From: Vibrio alfacsensis
GTDB taxonomy: Bacteria; Pseudomonadota; Gammaproteobacteria; Enterobacterales; Vibrionaceae
DNA: 64,000 nucleotides
NCBI RefSeq assembly: GCF_003544875.1
Contig: NZ_CP032095.1
Location: 62,001 to 126,000 of the forward strand
Reading direction: 5' to 3'
Shown here: in pieces, positions 45,726-55,426 of the stretch
Numbering within the stretch: the first letter of the stretch is position 1
Layout of the letters: every line of letters starts with the position of its first letter
Position numbers and translations under genes: made by a program
Notes under the pieces: generated by a model
Told to the model about the DNA's origin: nothing
Databases searched by the model: none
What the model saw: only the letters and a program-made list of their open reading frames with translations

Positions 45726-46593
45726 TCGTTCGTCCATCCAGTTGGAAAACATGGCTCATCGTATTCCATGAAAAATCCGTTAATAGATACCTAACTCGAT
45801 CTTCCATTTTGCCGAGGTTTAGGTAGTGTCGAAAATGTGATTTTAAGGGCACATTGGCGATACGCGGTTGGTGTTCATCAATCTCCCAAGGGTGAAAGTA
45901 AAAGCTATAAGGTAAGCCCGTCCTATTAATATAGTTCGTAATCAGCGCTTTACTTAATTGATATGGATAAAGTCGGAAAAAACCACCTCCCCCAATAGGG
46001 ATACTACGACCAAACTTAAAGAGCGTTGGAATTGGTAGTTCATATATGCCTTCTGGCCGCAGATACTTTGATTTTGGCCAATCTGGCGCACCATAATGGT
46101 CATGCTTTACAGGATAAGTACTGCTGCTGTACACAAACCCTAATTCAGCTAAAACGCTAAATGCCCATTCATTGGTTGGATTAATAGAAAAGCTTGGTGC
46201 TCGGTAGCCGTTGATCGGTACCCCTGTAATGTCTTCGAGCAAGGCTTTAGAGCGATAAACATCATCACGAAAGGCTTCTGGCGACTGTGAGGTTGCTTTT
46301 TGATGATGAGTACCATGGCTTGCTAGCTCATGCCCATTGTCTACGATTTCTTTCGCTAGACTTGGGCACACGTTTGCAACCCAACCCAGCATAAAAAATG
46401 TTGCTTTCACGTTATGCTCATCGAATAGTTCCAAAATTCTATGAGTACTCTGTTCTACTCGCAGGGGGTATTTTATCCCCCAGTCTGACCGATGGATCGT
46501 TTTGTCAAAGGCGGCGACGTGAAAGTAATCTTCAACATCGACGGTCATCGCACATGTTGCTTTTGAGGTGTCGTAGCATCGTCCATCAGACAT
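45722..46593 (-). CDS. XrtA-locus polysaccharide deacetylase with DUF3473, apparent frameshift near the end
   Basis: Starts at ATG 46593, four bases after the previous stop. NodB homology: MTVDVEDYFHVAAF (metal Asp), ATFFMLGWVA, ELASHGTHHQKATSQSP (metal His pair), GYRAPSFSINPTNEWA, then DUF3473 with GGGGFFRLYPYQL and YFHPWEID. As written the frame runs to 45655 and overlaps femAB by about 70 bases. Adding one base to the run at 45746-45749 gives HVFPTGWTNE and a stop at 45722, a tidy ATGA overlap (290 residues). It removes N-acetyl groups from the growing polysaccharide. Confidence 0.88.
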
Positions 46594-46597
46594 AGAA

Positions 46598-47997
46598 TTA
46601 ACGACCTTTTCCAAAGAGAATAATTTCTGATGTTTTTAACAAAATGAGTAAGTCCAGCGTAAAGTTACGATTTCGAATGTAGTAAAGGTCGAATTTAAGC
46701 TTCTCTAATGCATCTTTTTCGCTGCTACCATAAGGATATTTGAGCTGCGCCCACCCGGTTAACCCAGGTTTAACATTGTGTCGTTGGTTATAGTAGGGGA
46801 TGGAGCTGCTGAACCCTTCCGTAAATTGGGGTCTTTCTGGTCGGGGCCAACAAAGTACATATCACCATTAATAACATTGTAAAGTTGAGGCAATTCGTCG
46901 ATGCGGTATTTGCGAATAAACTTGCCAACTTTCGTCGTCCTAGGGTCGTCTTTTTGCGCCCATTGAATGCCATTCTTTTCGGCGTCTGTTCGCATACTGG
47001 TAAATTTGTAGATAAAAAAGCGCTTACCATTTAAGCCAACGCGCTCTTGAGAGTACAAAACAGGAAAGTGTCTACCGCCTTCCATCTTCATTGCAAAGAC
47101 GGTAATAAGCATGACTGGTAAGGTAATCAACGCAATAGAAAGCGCAACGAAGCTATTAAAAAGCCAATAGGCATTAGTACGCCATTGATTCTTCGAGCGA
47201 TGGTTTTGAAACAGGAACCAAGAAGGTGTCAAATAGTTTACCGCCACCTGCCCAGTCTCTCTTTCAACAAATTCAATGATGTCAGTAATTTGAACGCCAA
47301 CTTGTTTGAGTTGAAGCAGCGCTTCGATGGGCAGATTGTCTCGGCGCTCGTCGATTGCAATAACCAATTCATTGATGTTTTTCTTTAGGACATAGGTTTC
47401 GAGAGGTTCAGAGACAGTTAGTACTTGCTCGGCTTTAATTTGATTTTCAGCATCACCTTCTACTGAAACGAAACCAACAAATTCAAGACCAATACGATCC
47501 GATTTTCTTCGCATGCACTGCTCAATGATGCTCGCTCTCTTTCCGGAACCAAGAACAAGAACGCGTCGCTTAGACAACTGGTTTAGCCCAAGCTTAATGA
47601 TCATGAAACGGCAATTACAAAGAGTCAAAAAAGTGATGAAAAACAATAACTCATTGAACGAGTGAGGGAAAAATGTCTTTGTGAACATTTGGCTGAGAAT
47701 GTTGGTCAATATATACCCTAGGATGATGGCGACGAAAATACGTAAAACGATACCATTAAAGCGCTCTCTCAATTTCTCATTGTATAGGCCTACACCAAGC
47801 AGTATTAAATGCAGAGGGATGGAAAATACAAAAAATTGCAGATAAATCTCGACATCTGAGTAACTTAAATAAAAATCACTGACAAATAACTTCGCACAGA
47901 ATAACGTAAGTATAAAACTGGCGAAAATCATAATAAAATCAGTAACTATCATCACGGTATTATTCGTGTTCAATCCATGAAACTTTGCACTAGACAT
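46598..47997 (-). CDS. Polyprenyl glycosylphosphotransferase (WcaJ/EpsB-like), apparent frameshift
   Basis: First sugar transferase of the locus. Five N-terminal membrane segments (residues 12-130, [18 protein letters not shown] onward), a Rossmann-like middle ([17 protein letters not shown]), then the catalytic domain: [48 protein letters not shown]. The frame is lost at the G run 46843-46846 (plus strand); one base restores [27 protein letters not shown] and a stop at 46598 (466 residues). It loads the first sugar-1-phosphate on undecaprenyl phosphate. Confidence 0.9.
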
Positions 47998-48000
47998 ATC

Positions 48001-48732
48001 AAATCCCTGACATAATTTAGAGCGTACTTAAAATCAATGTTAGTGTATTACGTGCATTATCAAAAACGATATTTTAAAACGTAGACGCGTTTTTCAAGTA
48101 AATCCAACTTGAAAACAAACTTCACGACCATTCTCATATTAGCGACATAGTACTAAAAATAATCCCGATATTTCTGAAATATGACTAAATGTTCGTCCTA
48201 ATGTAATTGAGTCAATACCGTGAATCTTATCCTCCACTTTAATCTTTTAAGTCATTGTTTTATAAGCTATTACCCATCATACATTTAGTGGTAATCCTCC
48301 GATGATTTACTGTTGTTAGAGTGTAAAGTAGCACTTTTGTTTTAGTTGCCAACAACATCCACTATCCAAAATGGAAATTTCAAATCCATTACGGTTTATG
48401 CAGTTTTGTTTCTCAACTTTCCTTAGTAGAAGATAGTATTAATATAACTTTCAGTAAGTTACTAATAACTTTATCTAGAGAAAACCTGTTATTTATTAGC
48501 AGCATTGAAGAAAATAAAACAATTTCCTATGAACGCACTATATTTAAATCATGAACTATGCACATTATAAAATCTTGTTCTATATTAGATTCTTACATAG
48601 CTAAGAATCTAATTTGATTTTAGTAAGGAGATACAATTTACTAGCGATACTAGGCATTTTGCATGATTAACATCACAGTGATAGTGGTAAGAACATGCAC
48701 TATGTGAGAAAAGGAATTCTAAGGACGCATGT
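48001..48732. promoter_or_regulatory. Divergent intergenic region of the exopolysaccharide locus
   Basis: A 735-base AT-rich gap separates the minus-strand synthesis genes from the plus-strand export genes and must hold both promoters. I see no open frame of substance, no convincing sigma-54 site with correct spacing and no JUMPstart/ops element. A perfect hairpin lies at 48584-48613. Confidence 0.5.
48584..48613. other. Perfect 12-bp inverted repeat upstream of the export operon
   Basis: ATTAGATTCTTA-CATAGC-TAAGAATCTAAT forms a 12-bp stem with a 6-base loop, about 120 bases before the export gene start. Being AT-rich and not followed by a T run, it is more likely an operator or leader structure than a terminator. 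Confidence 0.55.
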
Positions 48733-49383
48733 ATGAATGGAAGACAAACTGTAATTAATCACTTTCAGCAAGTATTTGTATTTATTTGTATTTCACTACT
48801 TTTCGGGTGCTCAGCGAATAATCTGCCAACACTGCCTACCGCAACGGTACATCCCTCTTTGACCCAAGATATTAGCAATTATCGCTATTTAATCGGTCCT
48901 GGTGATTCACTAGATATTTACGTATGGGGTAACCCTGAGGCATCAGGAGTTTATACGGTTAGACCAGATGGCATGATTTCTACCGCACTTGTCGATGACG
49001 TTGTCGCTGCGGGGAAAACACCTACATTTTTAGCCCGAGAGCTTGAAAGCCAACTCTCGGTTTACGTTCGAGATCCAATCGTTTCAATTTCAGTTCAGAA
49101 TTTTGTCGGGCCGTTCAGCGAACAAGTGCGTGTAATGGGCGAAGCGGTCCAACCTCAGGCGATCAGTTATAAAGAAAACATGACTTTGTTTGATGTGATG
49201 ATACAAGTTGGAGGGCTTACCGATTTCGCTGATGGGAACAACGCAAGACTCATACGCGTTATTAATAGGGAGCAAAAAGAGTTTGGTTTGAAGATGGATG
49301 ACCTAATGAGAGATGGCGACATTCAAGCGAACGTCGATATCTTACCTGGTGACATCATTATTATTCCGGAAGCGTGGTTCTAG
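48733..49383 (+). CDS. XrtA-locus polysaccharide export lipoprotein (Wza/EpsE-like)
   Basis: 216 residues. Lipoprotein signal with SLLFGCSANN (Cys near residue 26). Poly_export domain: YRYLIGPGDSLDIYVWGNPE then YTVRPDGMISTALVDDVVAAG, followed by a SLBB domain (VRVMGEAVQPQAISY, MTLFDVMIQVGGLTDFA). It should form the outer-membrane export ring. First gene of the plus-strand operon. Confidence 0.93.
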   Translation: MNGRQTVINHFQQVFVFICISLLFGCSANNLPTLPTATVHPSLTQDISNYRYLIGPGDSLDIYVWGNPEASGVYTVRPDGMISTALVDDVVAAGKTPTFLARELESQLSVYVRDPIVSISVQNFVGPFSEQVRVMGEAVQPQAISYKENMTLFDVMIQVGGLTDFADGNNARLIRVINREQKEFGLKMDDLMRDGDIQANVDILPGDIIIIPEAWF

Positions 49384-49400
49384 ACAAGGAAGAAGTCAGC

Positions 49401-50966
49401 ATGCAAGACCAAATGAAAGTTATCGTCAATTACCTGCAAGGAATATGGTTAAAACGACGTTATATCATCCTTTTTGCGTGGATTATTTGTCCCATAGGAT
49501 GGTTAGCCGTGACCATGATGCCCAATCAGTACACTTCACAAGCCAAAGTTTACGCAGATACTCAATCTATTTTGCGACCTTTACTGCGCGGCCTCGCTAT
49601 CCAGACGGACCCATCGCAAAAACTTAACTTGATGGCAAAAACACTGCTCAATAGCCGAAATCTCGAGATCATCGGCAAAGAAGTCGATGCAAATGTTAAA
49701 GCCAATACTCCCGAGGAATATGACAAAATATTGGATGAACTTAAATCTGGAATCAAAATTCAGTCAACGGGTAGAAATAACCTCTACACGATCAGTTACA
49801 CTGGAGAAAATCCTGTCTATGCCAAGAGAGTCGTTCAGGCCGCGTTAAATGTCTTTATCGAGAGTACGCTAGGCGATAAGCGCTTAGACGCTGAACAAGC
49901 GAATGATGTGATCAATGAGCAAATCGATTACTACGAGAGACGTTTGATCGACGCAGAAAAAGAACTGGCGGAATTTAAGCGGGAATACATCGGCTTTATG
50001 CCCGGTAGTGACAGAAGCTATTACTCGAACTTAGAAAACGAAAAGCTATCGCTAGAAGATGCTGAACTGGCACTTAAAGAGGCTAGATCAAGAGTGGAAG
50101 AAGTGAGAGTACAACTGGACAGAGAAAAAGCAAACTCAAGACGTCAGGTGCGAAATGTGCAGACGGAGTATGACGAGCGAGTGGAAGCGGTTGAAATTCG
50201 CCTTGATGACTTACTTTTTCGATACACAGAGAAACATCCGGATGTGGTTGAAACAAAAAGACAACTCAACGAGTTAAAACAGCTTAGAGCCCGCTCATTA
50301 AGGCGTTTATCAGTCGATGATAGTTTGATTAACAATGTTGTTTACCAAGATCTCCAAATTACGTTTAACCAACTGAATAACGAGATTGCATCTCTTGAAG
50401 TTCGTGTCGAAAAACATCAACAGAAAATTTCAGACATTAAAAGTAAGCTAGATCTTGTGCCTGATGTAGAGGCCATGCTGACATCGTTGACAAGGAACTA
50501 CGATATTACGAAAGGAAAGTATGAAGATCTCCTTTCACGTGGCGAAAGCGCTTCAATTTCACACAGCGTAGGTTCCGCTTCTGAAGACATTAAGTTTAAG
50601 ATCATAGAGCCGCCATCTATTCCTACCTCACCGTCTGGTCCAAACCGATTAGTACTTTTAATCATGGTACTCATCGCTGGTATTGGTTCAGGTTTAGGGG
50701 TGTCATTTTTAACAAGTCAAATCAGCCCGGTCGTGTCATCCACTCACCAATTGTATCGATTAACAGGCGTGCCAGTATTCGGAGTTGTATCGGCAACGGA
50801 AACATCCGGTTTGCTCGGTCAACAAAGACGAAGACTGTTTTTGTTCATTCTAATGTCTATGCTGTTACTCGTCGGGTTGGCATTTTCAATAACGGTAAAT
50901 CTCGTGCCATCGGTATACGAGACCCTACAACAGGACTACATTCGTTTATTAAATAATTACTCATAA
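49401..50966 (+). CDS. XrtA-locus polysaccharide chain-length determinant
   Basis: 521 residues from ATG 49401 (AAGGAAGA upstream); a GTG start at 49374 would overlap the export gene. Wzz fold: membrane segment YIILFAWIICPIGWLAV, periplasmic domain with long coiled coil about residues 165-370, a second and third membrane segment at LVLLIMVLIAGIGSGLG and LFLFILMSMLLLVGLAF. The split C-terminus is typical of the PEP-CTERM type. Kinase is encoded separately by the next gene. Confidence 0.93.
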   Translation: MQDQMKVIVNYLQGIWLKRRYIILFAWIICPIGWLAVTMMPNQYTSQAKVYADTQSILRPLLRGLAIQTDPSQKLNLMAKTLLNSRNLEIIGKEVDANVKANTPEEYDKILDELKSGIKIQSTGRNNLYTISYTGENPVYAKRVVQAALNVFIESTLGDKRLDAEQANDVINEQIDYYERRLIDAEKELAEFKREYIGFMPGSDRSYYSNLENEKLSLEDAELALKEARSRVEEVRVQLDREKANSRRQVRNVQTEYDERVEAVEIRLDDLLFRYTEKHPDVVETKRQLNELKQLRARSLRRLSVDDSLINNVVYQDLQITFNQLNNEIASLEVRVEKHQQKISDIKSKLDLVPDVEAMLTSLTRNYDITKGKYEDLLSRGESASISHSVGSASEDIKFKIIEPPSIPTSPSGPNRLVLLIMVLIAGIGSGLGVSFLTSQISPVVSSTHQLYRLTGVPVFGVVSATETSGLLGQQRRRLFLFILMSMLLLVGLAFSITVNLVPSVYETLQQDYIRLLNNYS

Positions 50967-50982
50967 TGGAATAAGGGTAAAT

Positions 50983-51798
50983 ATGCAAAATTCAAAATCA
51001 GACGAGGGCTCATCGTTGGCATTCGAAGAGTTTCCTGAGCATGTTGAAACAAGCCAATCAAAAACGAAAGAGACAATTTTGATTGATGAAGAGCATTTGC
51101 AAAGCCAAGGAATGGTTTGCGTGCGGAATAATGGTCGAAAGTATCGTGTTAATGATGAGTTCCGTGCGATAAAACACAAGTTAGTAAATAACGCCTTTGG
51201 AACTGGAGCGGTTAGCCATAAAAATGGCAATCTCATCATGGTATCAAGTGCTACAGCAAATGAGGGTAAAACATTTTGCTCTGTAAACTTGGCACTCATG
51301 CTTTCTCTAGAAAAAAATAAATCCGTGTTACTCGTTGATGCAGACGTGTTGAACCCAAGTGTGAATAAAACACTCAAGGTGGATAATCGACCTGGATTAA
51401 TTGATTACCTCACAGGCGATGTATCTAATGTTGAGAGCATCATATATAACACATCCATCCCAAACCTTCGGCTAATGCCATCTGGCGAGTCTCACCATTT
51501 AAGCTATGAATTGCTTGCTAGTGACAAAATGTTGGACTTCGCACAAGAGTTGGCGAATAGGTATAGCGACCGTATTGTTTTATTTGATTGCCCGCCGCTA
51601 CTCGGCGTGATTGAAACCATTTCATTGTCCAAACTGGTTGGCCAAGTTGTCGTCGTAGTTGAACACAATAAGACAAAAATGTCCTCGATAAAAGAAGCAG
51701 TATCGCAACTAGATAGCCGATTGGCTATTGGATTTGTTGTTAACAAGTCCGTTGATACTAAGTTGAGTCAATACGGTTATGGGTATGGCTATGGCTAA
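50983..51798 (+). CDS. XrtA-locus BY-type tyrosine kinase
   Basis: 271 residues. Walker A VSSATANEGKTFCSVNLAL near residue 87, Walker A' SVLLVDADVLNPSV, Walker B RIVLFDCPPLLGV. The tail YGYGYGYG is the tyrosine cluster for autophosphorylation. It works with the chain-length protein to control polymer length and export. Its last codons overlap the start of the next gene. Confidence 0.94.
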   Translation: MQNSKSDEGSSLAFEEFPEHVETSQSKTKETILIDEEHLQSQGMVCVRNNGRKYRVNDEFRAIKHKLVNNAFGTGAVSHKNGNLIMVSSATANEGKTFCSVNLALMLSLEKNKSVLLVDADVLNPSVNKTLKVDNRPGLIDYLTGDVSNVESIIYNTSIPNLRLMPSGESHHLSYELLASDKMLDFAQELANRYSDRIVLFDCPPLLGVIETISLSKLVGQVVVVVEHNKTKMSSIKEAVSQLDSRLAIGFVVNKSVDTKLSQYGYGYGYG

Positions 51799-53221
51799 AA
51801 CGTCAAACAGTAACTCTGCGTGTCTTTTTTTGCTTATATCAGGTTTGGCAGTAAGTGGGGCAACAGCTTCAGAAGTTGATTTAACGGCGACAGCCTCAAG
51901 TGATTTAACTTACTCAGACAACATTGATTTAACCTCTCAAGGTGAGCGTAGCGGTGTCGTTTCTATATGGTCGTTAGGCGCTGCCGCCGTGGTTAATGGT
52001 AACGATGGCGATTTATCTTTTAACTATGACGCTTATCAAACACTCCATTCTGTAGATTCGAGTCGTAATGAGTTGTTCAACGAACTTGCGCTGTTCGCAA
52101 ATAAAGCTTTGTATAGAGACAACATTAATTTCAGTGCCGATGCTTCTATTACCAATATTGCTCAATCGATAGAAGATAACGCGAACGCAGACATTATCTC
52201 GGGTGATACGATAGAAACCCGGTCGCTGAATGCTCAACTGTCTTACCAAAGCAACCCAAGGGGGTGGATAGACTTTTATGCCTCTGTCGACGGAGGGGTA
52301 ACCTCGAATGAAGATGCCATCGGAGACAACAACCGATTCGGGACGGATATCACCTTACAAAATGGGACAAAGGCGAAAAATTGGTTTTGGCTAACTGATT
52401 ACTCATATAACCGGAGTGTGGCAAGAGACAGCGATGAACAAAATTACGATTACACAATAGAGCAAGAAGTTGGATTACAACCCATGAAGCGTGTGAGTCC
52501 CTTGATTCGAGTTTATTATGAGGGTTACACAGATGATGGTGGAAGCACCGTGGAGTCGGGCAGTTGGGGGCCAGCAATGAGGTACTACTGGCATAAACGA
52601 TCGTATTTTGAAGTTGGCTACGATTTTTCGTTCCATGACAGAGATTTTTGGCGTGGTTCGTTTGTGTTCAACCCAAATTCTCGAACACTAGTTGAATTTG
52701 ACTACACGCGCAGATTTTTTGGTGATGCTTACGATTTTTCGTTGAGTCATCAAAGCAAAAGAATGACGAATTCCATTACTTATACAGAAGAAGTCAGAAA
52801 CTTTGAACGACGTTTTTTAGTTGATGGTCAGGATATTGCGGAATATGAACTGGTAAAAGAGTTAAGCATTAACTCCATATTGTCGTTAAGACGGACGTCT
52901 TTCTCGTTCGAAGTTAGAGCCATGGATAGGCACTCTTTGTCTGAAGTGAGTGAAATTGGCGACAGTAAATTGTACGGTGCTGCGCTTACCGCAACGCATC
53001 GCTTATCAAAAAACACATCATTATCTGGCAGCTTCAACTATGATAAAAATATTTTCGAATCACCGAATGAACGCGATCGTAATGACTATTATCGCTTATA
53101 CGATATTTCGTTAACCAACCAGTTTTCTCAAAGCTTATCTTGGGACTTATCGTTTAATCATGCTAATAGCTCCCAATACAAAGAAAACCGAGCCAGCTTC
53201 GTGTTAGACATGGTCTACTAA
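51791..53221 (+). CDS. XrtA-locus outer-membrane beta-barrel protein (TIGR03016-like)
   Basis: About 476 residues from ATG 51791; ATGs at 51779 and 51785 are also in frame within the kinase tail. Signal peptide ACLFLLISGLAVSGATAS. The mature chain is built of amphipathic strands with alternating aromatic and polar residues (YFEVGYDFSFHDRDFW, TLVEFDYTRRFFGDAY), and ends NRASFVLDMVY, an aromatic C-terminus suitable for BAM insertion. It matches in size and position the outer-membrane protein regularly found after the kinase in exosortase A loci; it may be the export pore partner. Confidence 0.85.
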   Translation: MAKTSNSNSACLFLLISGLAVSGATASEVDLTATASSDLTYSDNIDLTSQGERSGVVSIWSLGAAAVVNGNDGDLSFNYDAYQTLHSVDSSRNELFNELALFANKALYRDNINFSADASITNIAQSIEDNANADIISGDTIETRSLNAQLSYQSNPRGWIDFYASVDGGVTSNEDAIGDNNRFGTDITLQNGTKAKNWFWLTDYSYNRSVARDSDEQNYDYTIEQEVGLQPMKRVSPLIRVYYEGYTDDGGSTVESGSWGPAMRYYWHKRSYFEVGYDFSFHDRDFWRGSFVFNPNSRTLVEFDYTRRFFGDAYDFSLSHQSKRMTNSITYTEEVRNFERRFLVDGQDIAEYELVKELSINSILSLRRTSFSFEVRAMDRHSLSEVSEIGDSKLYGAALTATHRLSKNTSLSGSFNYDKNIFESPNERDRNDYYRLYDISLTNQFSQSLSWDLSFNHANSSQYKENRASFVLDMVY

Positions 53222-53276
53222 ACATGAGAGCTATGCAGTTGCAGAGATAAAAACTGATACATGAAATGGAAAGCTT

Positions 53277-54607
53277 GTGCACAATGACAAAAATTCATTA
53301 AAAAGGGCGGTTGTATTTCTCTTAACCCTGTTCAGTTTTTCTGTATTGGTGATTATCGTATTGTTTTTCTTAATAGTATCTGACCACGCTCAAATTAACG
53401 ATTCTTACGCAACGCCAGAGGATGTGAAAGTTGCCGTCAGTTCATATGGAGATGTGAGCTCGGAATTATTTTCAGAAAGTACTCAATTTAATGTCCGTTT
53501 GACAGAAAGTGAGTTACGTTCCATTTTCAAAACGGCATCAAAAGCGGCACCTTGGCTCAATGTAGATTTTAGTATGGCTCAAGGTGGGATGTTGGTAAAG
53601 GGACTTTGGACTTAAGTCATTTTCTTAGATCGAGTTATATAAATATCTCATGTTTACTTATCCCTGACCGACATAATTCTATCGATAGTTGCCATATCGG
53701 CAATCTATATGTGCCTGGCAATTTTGCAAAATGGTTCGCCAATAATGTAATAAAGGTGTTTTTCGACGCTTCAATCAGTGACGTATTTTTGCAAAGTTTA
53801 AATAATCTTACTATTGAATCTGGAGTCGTATCAACGCAAGCCACTAAAGATGGACATTTTAAACAACACAGTAAAGACGGTCTCAAGGCTATTGTTTCAA
53901 CGGTCAAGTCTTTCAAGAACAATACCAGTTACCAACTAGACTACGTTATCGTCAGTACCTACATTGACTACATTCTCGATGATGTCGATGTAAAAAAACA
54001 CGTTAATATCTCACTGTCGAGCATCTTCAATGCTGCATTTCGGTTAGCGAAAAAGAGAAGTTCGCAGAGTGACCCAATAAAAGAAAATGAATACGCCATT
54101 TGGTCTGCGGCTATAGCGTTTGCCAATGTTCGCTTTGCTGAACTTGTAAAAATCGACCCTGAATATTTAAAGTCGCAAATGAAGCGAGCATCATCAATAA
54201 ATGTCGTTCTTGGTGATAGAAAGGATTTGGCCTTGCATTTTTTGTACTCCGCGATTTTGGAGCGTGTGGGCAACGAGACTTTTTCTAACAACATAGGCGA
54301 AATAAAAGAACTCTTCGATGCAAATCATGGCGGTTCAGGCTTCGATACATCCGACTTGGCTGCTGACATATCAGGGGCGAGGTTTTCCCATTTTGTATTA
54401 AGTAACCAAAGTAATGCGATACGATCACAGGACGTTCTGACACAGCAAGAAACCGAAGATAACTTTTTCCCATTTATCTATTCAAGCTATCAGGCAGTTG
54501 ATTTAAAAAGCATTGAGAACAGCGCGAATTTAACGAACGATGGCCCTCACATGAAAGTGGTTAATGATATAAAAAACACCGTTTTCAATTTACCTCTCTA
54601 TCGATAA
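53277..54607 (+). CDS. Membrane-anchored protein of unknown function next to the XrtA locus, apparent frameshift
   Basis: GTG start 53277 with GGAAAG just before. The first frame, with one N-terminal membrane segment (FLLTLFSFSVLVIIVLFFLI), ends at 53615. Adding one G to the run 53600-53602 gives GTLDLSHFLRSSYINISCLL and continues to TAA at 54605-54607, 443 residues. The large C-terminal part should be periplasmic; it is helical and polar with no motif I recognise. It has the orientation and spacing of a last gene in the export operon. Function unknown. Confidence 0.7.
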
Positions 54608-54649
54608 CCATTGCAGATTTCAAAGTTAAACAGTCCAGAATCTGTCTCT

Positions 54650-55279
54650 TTACTTGAAGTTATGTTGGTATACAGAACGCCATTTTCTGTATCGCCGACT
54701 TTTTTCTGATTTTAGGCAATCAATAAGAAGCCAAATACACACGGTTGTAACTGTAATAAATTTGAACCAAGTAAAGTAGATAGAATCAAAAAAAACGCGC
54801 CATTCGATATAGCGATCGTTGTGTGGTTTTGAGGGTATATTCGTTTTGGTTCCTGTGTAATAGATAGGCTTGTCATAGATAAAATTGTCTACTTGTACTT
54901 TCCAGTTGATTAGTGCGTCCGGCAATATTTCGTAGTTCGTAACGAGATCTTGAGCTACTTCGACCCAGGGGTGATTATCAAAGAACTCATTTTCGGCATC
55001 TAGCGAGTCGCGACTCGCAACATCTTGAACAAAATACGATTCCAAATTATCAGAACCGGAAAAAGCTGTAACTTGTGACGCTCTAGTGCTGCTTGAATGG
55101 GTAGAGTCTTTTAGCAAAGTGTAGGAATCAGGCTCAGTGAATATTAGATCGAGTTGATGATTAGGCGAGGGATATTCTAAAAAAATTGGCGTTGCGTATG
55201 ACGCAGAATGTACGCCAACAAGAAAAGAAAATAGGACTAGAACTGGCCATGGTTTGCGCACTGAGTTTCCTTTGATCAC
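54650..55279 (-). CDS. Exported hypothetical protein with C-terminal membrane anchor
   Basis: 209 residues. Signal peptide WPVLVLFSFLVGVHSASYA, a polar middle of about 130 residues, then a hydrophobic helix WFKFITVTTVCIWLLIDCL followed by a strongly basic tail (KSEKSRRYRKWRS). This tripartite tail has the outline of a sorting signal but lacks a PEP-like motif. I do not recognise the family. It converges with the gene at 53277. Confidence 0.6.
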   Translation of the reverse strand: MIKGNSVRKPWPVLVLFSFLVGVHSASYATPIFLEYPSPNHQLDLIFTEPDSYTLLKDSTHSSSTRASQVTAFSGSDNLESYFVQDVASRDSLDAENEFFDNHPWVEVAQDLVTNYEILPDALINWKVQVDNFIYDKPIYYTGTKTNIPSKPHNDRYIEWRVFFDSIYFTWFKFITVTTVCIWLLIDCLKSEKSRRYRKWRSVYQHNFK

Positions 55280-55426
55280 ATGTATCTAGCTATAGGAAGC
55301 AATTTCCAAGCCATTATTTTCGATGTAAAAAAAGCGTTAAACTACAGTAATATATATTCAATGATTTTTGATTAGGTCTTTTTATACAACAAGTATGCAA
55401 GTATGTAAAAATTCCTGACAGTGATT

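Noticed and set aside
48640..48690. GGCATTTTGC and TGGTAAGAACATGC as sigma-54 sites before the export operon
   Set aside because: The GG-to-GC distance is 8 and 11 bases instead of 12, which sigma-54 does not tolerate.
48001..48732. JUMPstart/ops element for RfaH
   Set aside because: No GGCGGTAG motif found by eye in the leader.
50961..51377. 138-codon minus-strand open frame
   Set aside because: Antisense to the tyrosine kinase gene with intact Walker motifs.
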